Source of the DNA: Butyrivibrio sp.
GTDB lineage: Bacteria > Bacillota > Clostridia > Lachnospirales > Lachnospiraceae
Assembly (NCBI RefSeq): GCF_017433805.1
Contig: NZ_JAFRGN010000007.1
Location: forward strand, 124,001 to 188,000
Reading direction: 5' to 3'
Length of the DNA stretch: 64,000 nucleotides
Positions 53,006 to 60,808 of the stretch are shown one piece after another. Made by a program: the position numbers and the translations under genes. The first letter of the stretch is position 1. Each line of letters starts with the position of its first letter. The notes under the pieces were generated by a model, which saw nothing but the letters and a program-made list of their open reading frames with translations, did not search any database and had not been told where the DNA came from.

Positions 53006-53773
53006 TCAAGATATCATATCTTTCACAACCTCTGATGCTATAAAGAGCCCGGCTACTGATGGCACAAAGGATACACTTCCAGGAGTACTGCGCCTACGAG
53101 TGCCATTATCAGTGGTTTCTGTTTTCGGCTCAGATGTCATATTTGAAACTCCATCTGGATTATTATGATTGTCAGATACAGCTGGCTTGATCGGCTGCTC
53201 CTCAGAATAAACAACCTTCAGCTTATATACTCCTCTTTTCTTGAGTTCTCTTCTCATAACCTTGGCAAGAGGATCCATATGAGTCTTGGAAATATCTGTA
53301 ACTGTCAGCATCGCTGGATTAAGCTTGTTTCCTGTTCCCATTGAGCTGATAACAGGCACATTTGCAGCCTTAGCTCTCATTATTATCTCTATCTTCGCTG
53401 TAACTGTATCCACAGCATCAATTACATAGTCATACTGAGAGAAGTCAAAAGAATCCGCATTTTCTGGTAAAAAGAAGCACTCGTGAACATTAACCTTCAC
53501 ATCAGGGTTGATATCAAGCATACGCTCCTTCATCACCTCAACCTTGCTCCTGCCTATGTTGCTATGAAGTGCAATTATCTGCCTGTTGAGATTTGATTCT
53601 GCAACAGTATCATTATCTATAATATCAAACTCGCCAATTCCGCATCGCACAAGCGCTTCGCAGACATATCCGCCTACACCACCTACGCCAAATATGGCAA
53701 CTCTTTTCCCTGATAATTTATCAAGCGCCTCTGAGCCCAGAAGCATCTCGGTTCTAATAAACTGTTCTCTCAT
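53006..53773 (-). CDS. tcdA: tRNA threonylcarbamoyladenosine dehydratase (TcdA)
   Basis: 255 residues of the ThiF/E1 fold. The nucleotide loop GVGGVGGYVCEALVRCGIG is followed by DNDTVAESNLNRQIIAL, IDAVDTVTAKIEII, SMGTGNKLNP and VVYSEEQPIKP. The set is that of TcdA (CsdL), which cyclises the t6A37 base of tRNA with ATP. A polar insert (NHNNPDGVSNMTSEP and flanks, about 200-228) lies just before the conserved C-terminal VPSVAGLFIA. It has its own promoter. Confidence 0.86.
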   Translation of the reverse strand: MREQFIRTEMLLGSEALDKLSGKRVAIFGVGGVGGYVCEALVRCGIGEFDIIDNDTVAESNLNRQIIALHSNIGRSKVEVMKERMLDINPDVKVNVHECFFLPENADSFDFSQYDYVIDAVDTVTAKIEIIMRAKAANVPVISSMGTGNKLNPAMLTVTDISKTHMDPLAKVMRRELKKRGVYKLKVVYSEEQPIKPAVSDNHNNPDGVSNMTSEPKTETTDNGTRRRSTPGSVSFVPSVAGLFIASEVVKDMIS

Positions 53774-53854
53774 TTTTCATACCTATTATCTTTATACACT
53801 ATCATGATTCATTTCCTTCAACATGAAATTCAGGAACTCATCCATGTCTTTATC

Positions 53855-53882
53855 ATTATACAAGAATCAATATTATAACCAA
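53855..53882 (-). promoter_or_regulatory. Promoter of tcdA
   Basis: TTGGTT (53877-53882) and TATAAT (53855-53860) on the minus strand with a 16-base spacer. Confidence 0.5.
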
Positions 53883-53939
53883 TATAATCTATGGTTAGAA
53901 CTCTGTCCACATAGGGAAAATAGTTATTTCTCACAGTTT

Positions 53940-54269
53940 TCACTTACACAATTCGCATATTGTCTTTAGATAGTCTTTTATATTGAATTGATGATCTGCA
54001 TCCTCAAAAGTCATAATTAGATTCTTTCCCTGGACTATTCCCATTTTCTCAAAATTTCTCATTTTCCAAAAGAAGCTTTCTCTATATCCTTCTGAGGCCA
54101 TTTTGCCGAAATGTTCTATATATACGCATTCTCTTTTCCTGACATTTAGCACTGTAAAATCGGGATTAAACATGGTCTTGCCCTGATAAACATAAGGAAG
54201 CTCATATTGATAAAGGATTCCAAGCCTTAGCAAAGTATCCGCGATAATTACTTCTGATTTAGACCTCAC
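53940..54269 (-). pseudogene. C-terminal PD-(D/E)XK-like part of a split protein
   Basis: 109 residues, beginning with a GTG: VRSKSEVIIADTLL, then YQGKTMFNPDFTVLN and VYIEHFGKM. The Glu of the first block, the Asp of PDFT and Glu of IEHFG fit a PD-(D/E)XK-type nuclease core. In related full-length proteins as I remember them (about 300 residues), this block follows a linker joined to a helical N-terminal half. Here it overlaps the preceding reading frame by GTGA and lacks the linker. It is probably the end of a disrupted gene; a functional two-chain version cannot be excluded. Confidence 0.6.
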
Positions 54270-54604
54270 TGCCTCGCCTCGTTATAGCTACGAAAAATGG
54301 ATGGAATGTTACTATCGTTGTATGAGTTTATGATAGCATCTATCAATTCCTCTTTTTGCTCTAGCTCATGTATTACATCCTCAGCATATCTTTTCTGCGC
54401 CAACTTCTTCGCCAGATTCATATCTTTTGCCTTAATGAAAGTCCCAGTGCGGTCAGCGGAATTCTTGCGATGGTAATAGCGTGGATTAGATTTGGATCTT
54501 GTTATCCTAAGTGTCCCTTCAGGAGATTTCTCAATGTCTTCCCTTGCTTTTGACAGTATTTCTATTATGCGCTCCTGCTCGTTTAATAATTCTTCTAAAA
54601 ACAT
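54266..54604 (-). pseudogene. N-terminal helical part of the split PD-(D/E)XK-like protein
   Basis: 112 residues. A helix (LLNEQERIIEILSKAREDIEKS) leads to PEGTLRITRSKSNPRYYHRK and then FIKAKDMNLAKKLAQKRYAED and a C-terminal FRSYNEARQ stop. The same order (helix, PEGTLRI, YYHR, AKKLAQ, EARQ) occurs in the N-terminal half of the longer family members I recall. Its end joins the next frame directly at the RSKSE motif, which suggests that the 50-80 residue linker was deleted and the frame shifted. A promoter about 220 bases upstream is intact. Confidence 0.58.
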
Positions 54605-54675
54605 GTTAATTAAGCTACTTCTCTCACTTTCTATTATTTATTATTAGCGCTAAATACATGCCACAAGCTTATATA

Positions 54676-54711
54676 GTACAGCTAGAGGTGTAGCTAGTGG
54701 TACAGCTAGGT
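54676..54711. repeat. Three tandem 12-bp repeats
   Basis: GTACAGCTAG (54676), GTGTAGCTAG (54688) and GTACAGCTAG (54700) repeat at exactly 12-base spacing. Each holds the palindrome TAGCTA or AGCT. They lie in the transcript leader of the split gene. Confidence 0.75.
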
Positions 54712-54829
54712 AAGGCTACCCCTTTGTATATAGCACATCTGTATTCCTAAGCATATGTTGGTGAAATGTGTATTCGAACGCCCGATATGGACACACACTT
54801 TTCTAAGAAACATATAGAAACTGAAAGAG

Positions 54830-54859
54830 AGTATACTTCATCTTAATCTTGGTTGTCAA
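54830..54859 (-). promoter_or_regulatory. Promoter of the split gene
   Basis: A consensus TTGACA (54854-54859) and TATACT (54830-54835) on the minus strand with an 18-base spacer. It lies right beside array 2. Confidence 0.7.
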
Positions 54860-54885
54860 TAAAATACATTGGTAATGGGTTAGCT

Positions 54886-55243
54886 TTAGCCGCATCAATT
54901 ATTTTATGATGCTTTCGGCTAATGGGATTTTGTGGATTTTCGAGCTTGATTAGCCGAATCATTGGGTTATGTGAGTTTGCGGCTAATACATTTTCTTGGC
55001 TTCTTCGATAGTATTAGCCGCATTTTGCAGAATCTCGTGTTTGCAGCTAATGCCCGATGCTCTTTAAATTTCATGTCATTAGCCGCACAAAAAGGCTCAT
55101 ATCAAATGCGGCTAATGGCCTCAAAAATCTCTTGAATTTCCATTAGCCGCACTTATATCTCATCATACATTGCGGCTAACAGTTCCCAAATACCCCATAT
55201 AATTCATTAGCCGCAAATACTCCCACATTTTATTTGTGGCTAA
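54886..55243. repeat. Array 2: six dyads with conserved arms and variable spacers
   Basis: Left arms (TTAGCCGC) start at 54886, 54950 (last base A), 55014, 55079, 55143 and 55207. Right arms (GCGGCTAA) start at 54915 (first base T), 54979, 55043 (third base A), 55108, 55172 and 55236 (second base T). Every left-to-right step is exactly 29, giving 21-base inner spacers, and every right-to-left step is 35 or 36. The spacers differ completely between units. The array starts with a left arm and ends with a right arm, as array 1 does. It sits between a consensus promoter and a terminator, outside any gene. Confidence 0.93.
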
Positions 55244-55301
55244 TATTGATACTATAATGCCTCTAATACCCTTGCGTTTCCCTAATCATAAAACATAACA
55301 A

Positions 55302-55338
55302 AACCCGGCGGGTGCCAAATTATAGCATCCGCCGGGTT
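55302..55338 (-). terminator. Terminator of the SGNH hydrolase gene
   Basis: A 14-bp stem with one mismatch (AACCCGGCGGGTGC with GCATCCGCCGGGTT) and a T-run TTTTGTTAT on the minus strand. It is about 75 bases past the stop. Confidence 0.85.
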
Positions 55339-55412
55339 ATAAAGCACCATGTTATATAGCGCCAGACAATAACTAGGCTAGTTATACGTCAACCCCTATC
55401 ACTTATCTCATC

Positions 55413-57149
55413 TTATCCAACAACACCAAATCCAAGAATTGTAAATTTCTTGTCTGCCATGCCATCTGTCATCTTGATCTCGATGACGTGGCTCTCAGCC
55501 TTCTTGTTGTTGAAGATGATGACTGAATTGCAATGAGTCCAACCAACCTTGAGTGGATCGGCGTCCATTACCTTCTTGTCATCTACATACACTTCTGCAG
55601 TTCCGTGAGTAGGACTTCCGGAATCCTTGAACAGGAGCAGAAGCTTACTGCAGGTGATCTTCATCTTGAAGCTCTCTGTACCGCTCTCATGGCACCAGTT
55701 GTATGGGAACTCTGGAACTGGCTCAATCTGAGTATCCATTTCAACCATCTGAAGCTCCTCGTCAGTCTTGTTAAAGGAACCTTCTTCAAGCATACCAATG
55801 TGATACTTCTTCTTAAGTCTGGCAAGCTCGTGTCTGTCGATGAGCTCAACATTCTCGAAATCTGCTCCGATAACAGGCTTGATCTTGGATAGATCCTTCT
55901 CCTCGACACCTGTATCGAGACTTGTAGCATTGCCATTCACTTCATCCATCAGGTTGATGAGGCAATCGCTCATGATCTGGTGGCCCAGGTTACTTGGATG
56001 GAATACATCGTAAAAGAACTGATTCTTGGAAATAACTCTTCCGTCCTCTGGAAGTAGGTTAAACTGTGGAGTTACAGCATCAAGAACGCTGACCATAGGC
56101 ACATCGTAGCGAACACCAACTGGTCCAAGTCTGTCCTGAAGATTCCAATCAAATGAGAATACTGCAAACAAAAGAACTACTGCAGGCTTCCATGGAAGTG
56201 CAAGAGCCTTACGAACAAGACTCTCATAGCATACGCCCTTGGTCTCATCACCTTCATCGTTAACAGCAAACTCGATAACGATCATGTCAGGTTTTCTGAC
56301 ACCGCCGCGAAGGATGTCTCTTTCAAATCTAACCATTCCAAGCTCTGAAGGAGTTCCGCCTACACCGGCTTTTAAAAGAGTAACCTTTCCGCCGTTAGCA
56401 TATTTCTTTTCAAAACTATCTGCAAATACCTTGGGATAGCATTTTTCATTGATAGGAATAGCACCTGCGCCCTGAGTAATTGATCCTCCGATAAAGCCAA
56501 GAGTAACATCTTCGCCCTTGCCTGCTTTCTGTAGAACTTTCTCAAGTCGTCCTATGTTACCTGCCTGCATAAGGCTTCGACTGATCATCTCTTTATAGCC
56601 CTTTGATGTGAAATCAACCATAGATTCCATAGGCTGAATTGGTGCTACAAAGCCATTATTTAGATAAAATCTGACATCTGCTGATGCCTGTATACCAGAA
56701 CTTGCAAATTCAAAGCGAATCTGTCCTGGTTCATAATCAGTTGATACCCAATCAACATCGGACATCTGGATAACCTGTTCCATACCGTCCATATCAAGCT
56801 CTTTGACAATCTCTGTTGATGGTTCACCTGGTTTTTTCGGATACATCTGAAAAACAAATTTTACTTTTTCGTCTTTTAATCTTCCTGATACACTTACCCC
56901 AATTGAGTGTACCATCTTCTTTAATCCCTCTGTGGTCTTAAGAAGTTCAAGCATATAATCATCTGTGATATTTCCGGCAATTTTCGCTGCATTTATGAGT
57001 CTGCCGCTATCCTCATAAATAAACTGGATTCCTCTTCCATCTGGCTGAGGTGCTCCAAAAATGTCTTTCCCCTGCATTATAAAAAAGAATGGTTTTTTCT
57101 TGATAGGATCCTTGGGTGCCTTGGGTCCTCTAACTTCTGTTGCGTCCAT
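55413..57149 (-). CDS. SGNH/GDSL hydrolase, likely carbohydrate esterase
   Basis: 578 residues with no signal peptide. The N-terminal region (about 1-190) is a beta-rich domain with KKPFFFIMQGKDIFGAPQPDG. The hydrolase domain holds FIGGSITQGAGA (Ser in block I, about 221), GAGVGGTPSE (block II), EFAVNDEGD (block III) and FHPSNLGH (block V with catalytic His). A C-terminal beta domain closes the protein. It resembles carbohydrate acetylesterases that act on sugars inside the cell. It lies next to a sugar uptake operon and has a terminator on both sides. GAGGGT precedes the ATG. Confidence 0.84.
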   Translation of the reverse strand: MDATEVRGPKAPKDPIKKKPFFFIMQGKDIFGAPQPDGRGIQFIYEDSGRLINAAKIAGNITDDYMLELLKTTEGLKKMVHSIGVSVSGRLKDEKVKFVFQMYPKKPGEPSTEIVKELDMDGMEQVIQMSDVDWVSTDYEPGQIRFEFASSGIQASADVRFYLNNGFVAPIQPMESMVDFTSKGYKEMISRSLMQAGNIGRLEKVLQKAGKGEDVTLGFIGGSITQGAGAIPINEKCYPKVFADSFEKKYANGGKVTLLKAGVGGTPSELGMVRFERDILRGGVRKPDMIVIEFAVNDEGDETKGVCYESLVRKALALPWKPAVVLLFAVFSFDWNLQDRLGPVGVRYDVPMVSVLDAVTPQFNLLPEDGRVISKNQFFYDVFHPSNLGHQIMSDCLINLMDEVNGNATSLDTGVEEKDLSKIKPVIGADFENVELIDRHELARLKKKYHIGMLEEGSFNKTDEELQMVEMDTQIEPVPEFPYNWCHESGTESFKMKITCSKLLLLFKDSGSPTHGTAEVYVDDKKVMDADPLKVGWTHCNSVIIFNNKKAESHVIEIKMTDGMADKKFTILGFGVVG

Positions 57150-57187
57150 TGCGTATACCCTCTAGTCTAAAATAAGTCATAAAAAAT

Positions 57188-57213
57188 GAGGCGGCGTTTT
57201 AAGACGCCGCCTC
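57188..57213 (-). terminator. Terminator after the sugar-binding protein gene
   Basis: A perfect 10-bp GC-rich stem (GAGGCGGCGT with ACGCCGCCTC), loop of 6, then ATTTTTTATG on the minus strand. Confidence 0.9.
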
Positions 57214-57249
57214 TATAAACCTTTAATTATAAAACCTCTAAAAGCTTAA

Positions 57250-58743
57250 TTATTTGTTAGCTTCGTCAACATAAGCCTTCCATGTATCACGGATAGCTTC
57301 AACCTGCTCTGAAACAACAGCGCCAGGTCCGATGTTCCATACGAAGTCTGAACCAAGGTTAAGGTTAGGAACCATTCCGTGGTAAGCAACAGTACCCTTT
57401 TCTGTCATCATCTGGATTGTCTCATCAACTGCTCTCTCATCGAACTTACCATTTCTAGCTGTTGAAAGGTATCCGTTGTAATCAACGTACTCAGCTGCTG
57501 GTGGATTTGTCCAAAGGTTCCAAGCAAATGCGATCTTCCAAGCCTTATCAGCATCGTAGCAACCAGGGATTGCTGCTGGGTTGTTAGACCAAACGTTTAC
57601 ATAATCATCCTTCTTAGGTCCCTTAGGGAACATAACGAAGCCGATCTCATCCTGCATATCCTCAAGGAAGTTACCTGGGCATGCTGCATACTCATCTTCT
57701 ACCATGAATGCTGCCTGACCGTTGATGAACTGCTCTTTGTAGTAATCCCACTCAGCGCCCTCTGGGTTAGCAACTTCTGCATCATATGTATCGAAGATCT
57801 TAACTGTCCACTCAAGAGCCTCAAGTGTCTCAGGAGACTCAAGGTTGTATACGAACTTACCGCTAGCATCCTTGTCGATGTAAGAACCGTTGTTTGAGAA
57901 TACTGCAGCTGTTGTCATGTTACCTTCGTTAAGTGTAAGACCGTAAACATCGATTGTACCATCGTTGTCCTTATCCTGCTGAACCTTGCTCATAAGCTCT
58001 TCGAACTTATCCCATGTCCATGTTCCGTCAGCCTGCATATCGTAGATTGACTCAGGATCGATACCAGCCTCTGTAAGGAGTCTCTTGTTGAAGTAAACAC
58101 CTGTACGAGCCTCTGAGTATCCAGCGAACATAGCGTAGATGCTGTCGCCCTTTGAATACTGCTTGTGAAGAAGGTTTCTCTGGAACTTAACATCGTTGAA
58201 GTCAAGGCAGTCAAGTGTTGAAAGATCATACATAAGACCGTTTGACATAGCAGATGTGATAGCTGGATCATCACGAAGGATGAATACATAGTTCTCATCT
58301 CCGCCTGTTGTAGCGTAGTCTACGAAATCTGTAGGTGTTGAACCCCAGTCAGACATAGCTGTCTGTGTAAGTGTGAAGTTGTATGTCTCCTGGATCCAAT
58401 CTCTGTAATCCTTAAGTGCCTCTTCATACTCGTTCTGTGGCTCTGCTGGGTCGCCTGACCACCAGTCACGGATAACTACTTCGATGCCACCAAGATCTAC
58501 TGGGTTGCCATCTGCATCTGTGATAATCTGATAAGGATCATACTCGTCAGATGCTGCTTCTTCTGCAGGTGCCTCTGTAGCTTCTGCAGTTGCAGTCTCA
58601 GCTGTTTCTGTTGCTGTTGTCTCAGCTGGCTGCTGTGTGTCTGTTGATGCTGGTGCTGTCTCAGCTCCGCATCCTGCCATGCTTGTGAGCATAGCTGCTG
58701 CTGCGATAGCAGCTGTTGCTTTTGTTGTTAGAGACTTTCTCAT
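57250..58743 (-). CDS. Sugar ABC transporter substrate-binding lipoprotein
   Basis: 497 residues. A signal peptide ends at the lipobox TSMAGC (Cys about 26), followed by a Thr/Ala/Glu-rich linker of some 40 residues. The rest is an extracellular solute-binding protein of family 1, with DGTWTWDKFEELMSKV, INGQAAFMVEDEYA and IAFAWNLWTNPPA patterns. It should deliver an oligosaccharide to the two permeases upstream. AAGGAGG precedes the ATG. The gene has a possible promoter and dyad of its own at 58.8 kb. Confidence 0.9.
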   Translation of the reverse strand: MRKSLTTKATAAIAAAAMLTSMAGCGAETAPASTDTQQPAETTATETAETATAEATEAPAEEAASDEYDPYQIITDADGNPVDLGGIEVVIRDWWSGDPAEPQNEYEEALKDYRDWIQETYNFTLTQTAMSDWGSTPTDFVDYATTGGDENYVFILRDDPAITSAMSNGLMYDLSTLDCLDFNDVKFQRNLLHKQYSKGDSIYAMFAGYSEARTGVYFNKRLLTEAGIDPESIYDMQADGTWTWDKFEELMSKVQQDKDNDGTIDVYGLTLNEGNMTTAAVFSNNGSYIDKDASGKFVYNLESPETLEALEWTVKIFDTYDAEVANPEGAEWDYYKEQFINGQAAFMVEDEYAACPGNFLEDMQDEIGFVMFPKGPKKDDYVNVWSNNPAAIPGCYDADKAWKIAFAWNLWTNPPAAEYVDYNGYLSTARNGKFDERAVDETIQMMTEKGTVAYHGMVPNLNLGSDFVWNIGPGAVVSEQVEAIRDTWKAYVDEANK

Positions 58744-58800
58744 ACTCTAATCCTCCTTGTTAATGTATCCCCTTAGGATATGTTTAACGAAAAAACTACT

Positions 58801-58817
58801 AACTTATATTATAAGTT
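58801..58817. promoter_or_regulatory. Perfect 8-1-8 dyad over the binding-protein gene promoter
   Basis: AACTTATA-A-TATAAGTT (minus-strand reading) contains a TATAAT hexamer and lies about 60 bases before the binding-protein ATG. It could be an operator or a promoter element; no strong -35 is seen. Confidence 0.45.
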
Positions 58818-58882
58818 TGTGCATGTTTTTCCGATAATCAACTATTGCTATAATATTCCCCAACTTCTCAAATATTGCTAAA

Positions 58883-59893
58883 TTACATTTTGATTCCCGT
58901 TGCCGCAATACTCTCTACGAATGATCTCTGAGCGAAGAGGTAAAGTGCGATGAGTGGTACGATGATCATCAGTGTTCCAGTAGCAAGAATACAGTTGGAA
59001 TAAGCTATTGAAATTGTTGTCTTAACGCCGTTAATTCTCTGAATGTATGCACCAAGGCTATCTACGATTCTTGAAAGACCTGTGCTGACAAGCTTGGTAT
59101 TACCAAGGAACATTCTGGAATAGAATCCATCTGTCCACTGCCATACGAATGCAAACAGGAAGCAAGATGTAAGAATAGGTGTAGCCTGTGGAAGCATAAT
59201 TCTAAGGAATGTCTTAAGTGTTCCACATCCGTCAACGTAAGCAGCCTCTTCAAGGTCGCCAGGAATGTTACGGAAGTACTGACGGATCATGTAGATATAC
59301 AGACCGTTCTTAAGTCCCATACAGCCGGCACTCATCAGATAGTAAGGAATCTTGGAACCACGAAGGTTGATAGTGTCACCTGTGATAAGCTTGATGATTC
59401 CAAGGATATCAAAGTATCTGAAGTGAAGGTGCAGTGAGCTGGCAATTGTCTGTGGTGGAATAAGGATTACAAGGATAACCATTGCGAACCAGAGCTTCTT
59501 GAGTGGGAACTCAAATCTGGCAAATCCATAACCAACCAGTGTACAAACTGCGATCTGAAGTGCAGCTATAGTAAATGAAATAAGAAGTGAATTAAGTACC
59601 GCTGTCTTATAGTTCATAAGCTCAGCTGCAAGTCTGTAGTTTCCTGTTGTAAAGTGCTCAGGGATGGAAACAACAATCGGGTTATAAAGGTCTTTTTCTG
59701 TCATGAAGCTGACAGAGATCTTATTGAAGATTGGCTGAAGAATCAGGAAGCACATTCCAAATAACAGAATGAATCTTACGATACTAACAGCTTTCTCCAT
59801 TATTACTTTCTGAAGAAGATAACCACCAGAGAGTTTATTTCTTTCCCAAAATGTTAACTTTTTGTATCCTGTGCTATTTTGTACATTACTCAT
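58883..59893 (-). CDS. Sugar ABC transporter permease (MalG-like)
   Basis: 336 residues with about six helices and the EAA loop LEEAAYVDGCGTLKTFLRIMLPQATP in the ABC-contact position. The N-terminus has an extra hydrophobic start and cytoplasmic stretch. It pairs with the upstream MalF-like permease. The start overlaps the stop of that gene by 8 bases, so the two are coupled. The C-terminus is KRSF... -type, close to QRSFVESIAATGIKM. Confidence 0.9.
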   Translation of the reverse strand: MSNVQNSTGYKKLTFWERNKLSGGYLLQKVIMEKAVSIVRFILLFGMCFLILQPIFNKISVSFMTEKDLYNPIVVSIPEHFTTGNYRLAAELMNYKTAVLNSLLISFTIAALQIAVCTLVGYGFARFEFPLKKLWFAMVILVILIPPQTIASSLHLHFRYFDILGIIKLITGDTINLRGSKIPYYLMSAGCMGLKNGLYIYMIRQYFRNIPGDLEEAAYVDGCGTLKTFLRIMLPQATPILTSCFLFAFVWQWTDGFYSRMFLGNTKLVSTGLSRIVDSLGAYIQRINGVKTTISIAYSNCILATGTLMIIVPLIALYLFAQRSFVESIAATGIKM

Positions 59894-60794
59894 AATAATA
59901 AACCCTCTTTGAAATCAAGAATGACGTAAGTCCTACAAACGCAAGTACCAATAAGAAGTATATCCATGACATCGCTGATGCATTTCCATACTGCTGCTGA
60001 TCGATCATAACCTTCTGGATCTTCTCGATTACTGCATTGTCAGATCTCATACAGAAATCAACAACTGTGTAGAGCCAGTTTACAAGGAACAGTGAACTGA
60101 TCATTGGGAATGTAATCTTCCAAAGGCTCTCCCACTTTGTACATCCTTCGATATCAGCTGCCTCATACATACTTGATGAGATAGTCTGAAGACCGGAAAG
60201 GAAGATGATAATCTGAATACCAGAGGAAAGTGCTACGTCATAAATGTTATCAATTACTTCAAAGACCTTCTCATAAGCTCTTACACCAATGCCCGCTGTT
60301 CTGAGGATATTCTCAAGGGCTGCTGTAACACTTATTCCTGAAGTCGTCTGCTCAATTGTCTGAGCCAACTGATCCATCAACTGGTTGTTGGACTCAAGTC
60401 CAATGATTACACCAGATGAGAGGATAACAGGAAGGAAGAAAATCGCTCTTACAAGTGCTCTTCCCTTGAACTTCTGATTCAGTATAAGTGCCACGAAGAA
60501 ACTGAATACGATAATGGCAAGTGAATAAACCATCATTCTGGAAATTTCTTCCCACAGAAGTCTGTTAAACTCTGGATCAACTCTAAATGCAAATATGTAG
60601 TTTGTAATTCCATTCAAAGTCTTTGTAACGTTACCAGCTGCAAGACTTACCTCACAGAAGCTCATGTAACAAGACTCAAAAAGTGGCTTGACCATAAAGA
60701 CCAAAAAACCAATTATGAACGGAGATATGAAAAGATATCCCGATATTGCCTTACGCTTTTGAAGCCCGGCTAATTTATTTTTCTGCTTACTCAT
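59886..60794 (-). CDS. Sugar ABC transporter permease (MalF-like)
   Basis: 302 residues with about six helices. The EAA-loop region is MYEAADIEGCTKWESLWKITFPMISS. The N-terminus is typical (KRKAISGYLFISPFIIGFLVFMV in two parts). A loop of about 50 residues (LESNNQLMDQLAQTIEQT onward) between helices is longer than usual and polar. It forms the channel with the MalG-like partner. No ATPase gene lies in the window; a shared MsmK/UgpC-type ATPase elsewhere is likely. AGAGGT precedes the ATG. Confidence 0.9.
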   Translation of the reverse strand: MSKQKNKLAGLQKRKAISGYLFISPFIIGFLVFMVKPLFESCYMSFCEVSLAAGNVTKTLNGITNYIFAFRVDPEFNRLLWEEISRMMVYSLAIIVFSFFVALILNQKFKGRALVRAIFFLPVILSSGVIIGLESNNQLMDQLAQTIEQTTSGISVTAALENILRTAGIGVRAYEKVFEVIDNIYDVALSSGIQIIIFLSGLQTISSSMYEAADIEGCTKWESLWKITFPMISSLFLVNWLYTVVDFCMRSDNAVIEKIQKVMIDQQQYGNASAMSWIYFLLVLAFVGLTSFLISKRVYYYE

Positions 60795-60808
60795 GATAAA
60801 TACCTCTT

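Larger units (their letters stand above)
54605..54885. other. Leader and promoter region of the split gene
   Basis: This stretch holds the promoter, the three 12-bp repeats and an AT-rich leader of about 220 bases. A 10-codon minus-strand reading frame (MCYIQRGSLT) with AGGA upstream lies within it but cannot be confirmed. No RNA element of a known class was recognised. Confidence 0.4.

Noticed and set aside
53774-53939. Small minus-strand peptide (MDEFLNFMLKEMNHDSV) near 53.82 kb
   Set aside because: Only 17 codons, without a ribosome site, and it overlaps the probable tcdA leader. It might be a relic but cannot be supported.
54886-55243. CRISPR array or integron attC cassette array with variable spacers
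   Set aside because: The conserved parts are only 8 bp and alternate in orientation; spacers of 21 and 27-28 bp alternate; no integrase, cas gene, or attC core (GTTRRRY) is seen.
55369-55383. Palindrome TAACTAGGCTAGTTA as a phage or plasmid attachment site
   Set aside because: A single short palindrome near a terminator with no integrase or second copy in the window.
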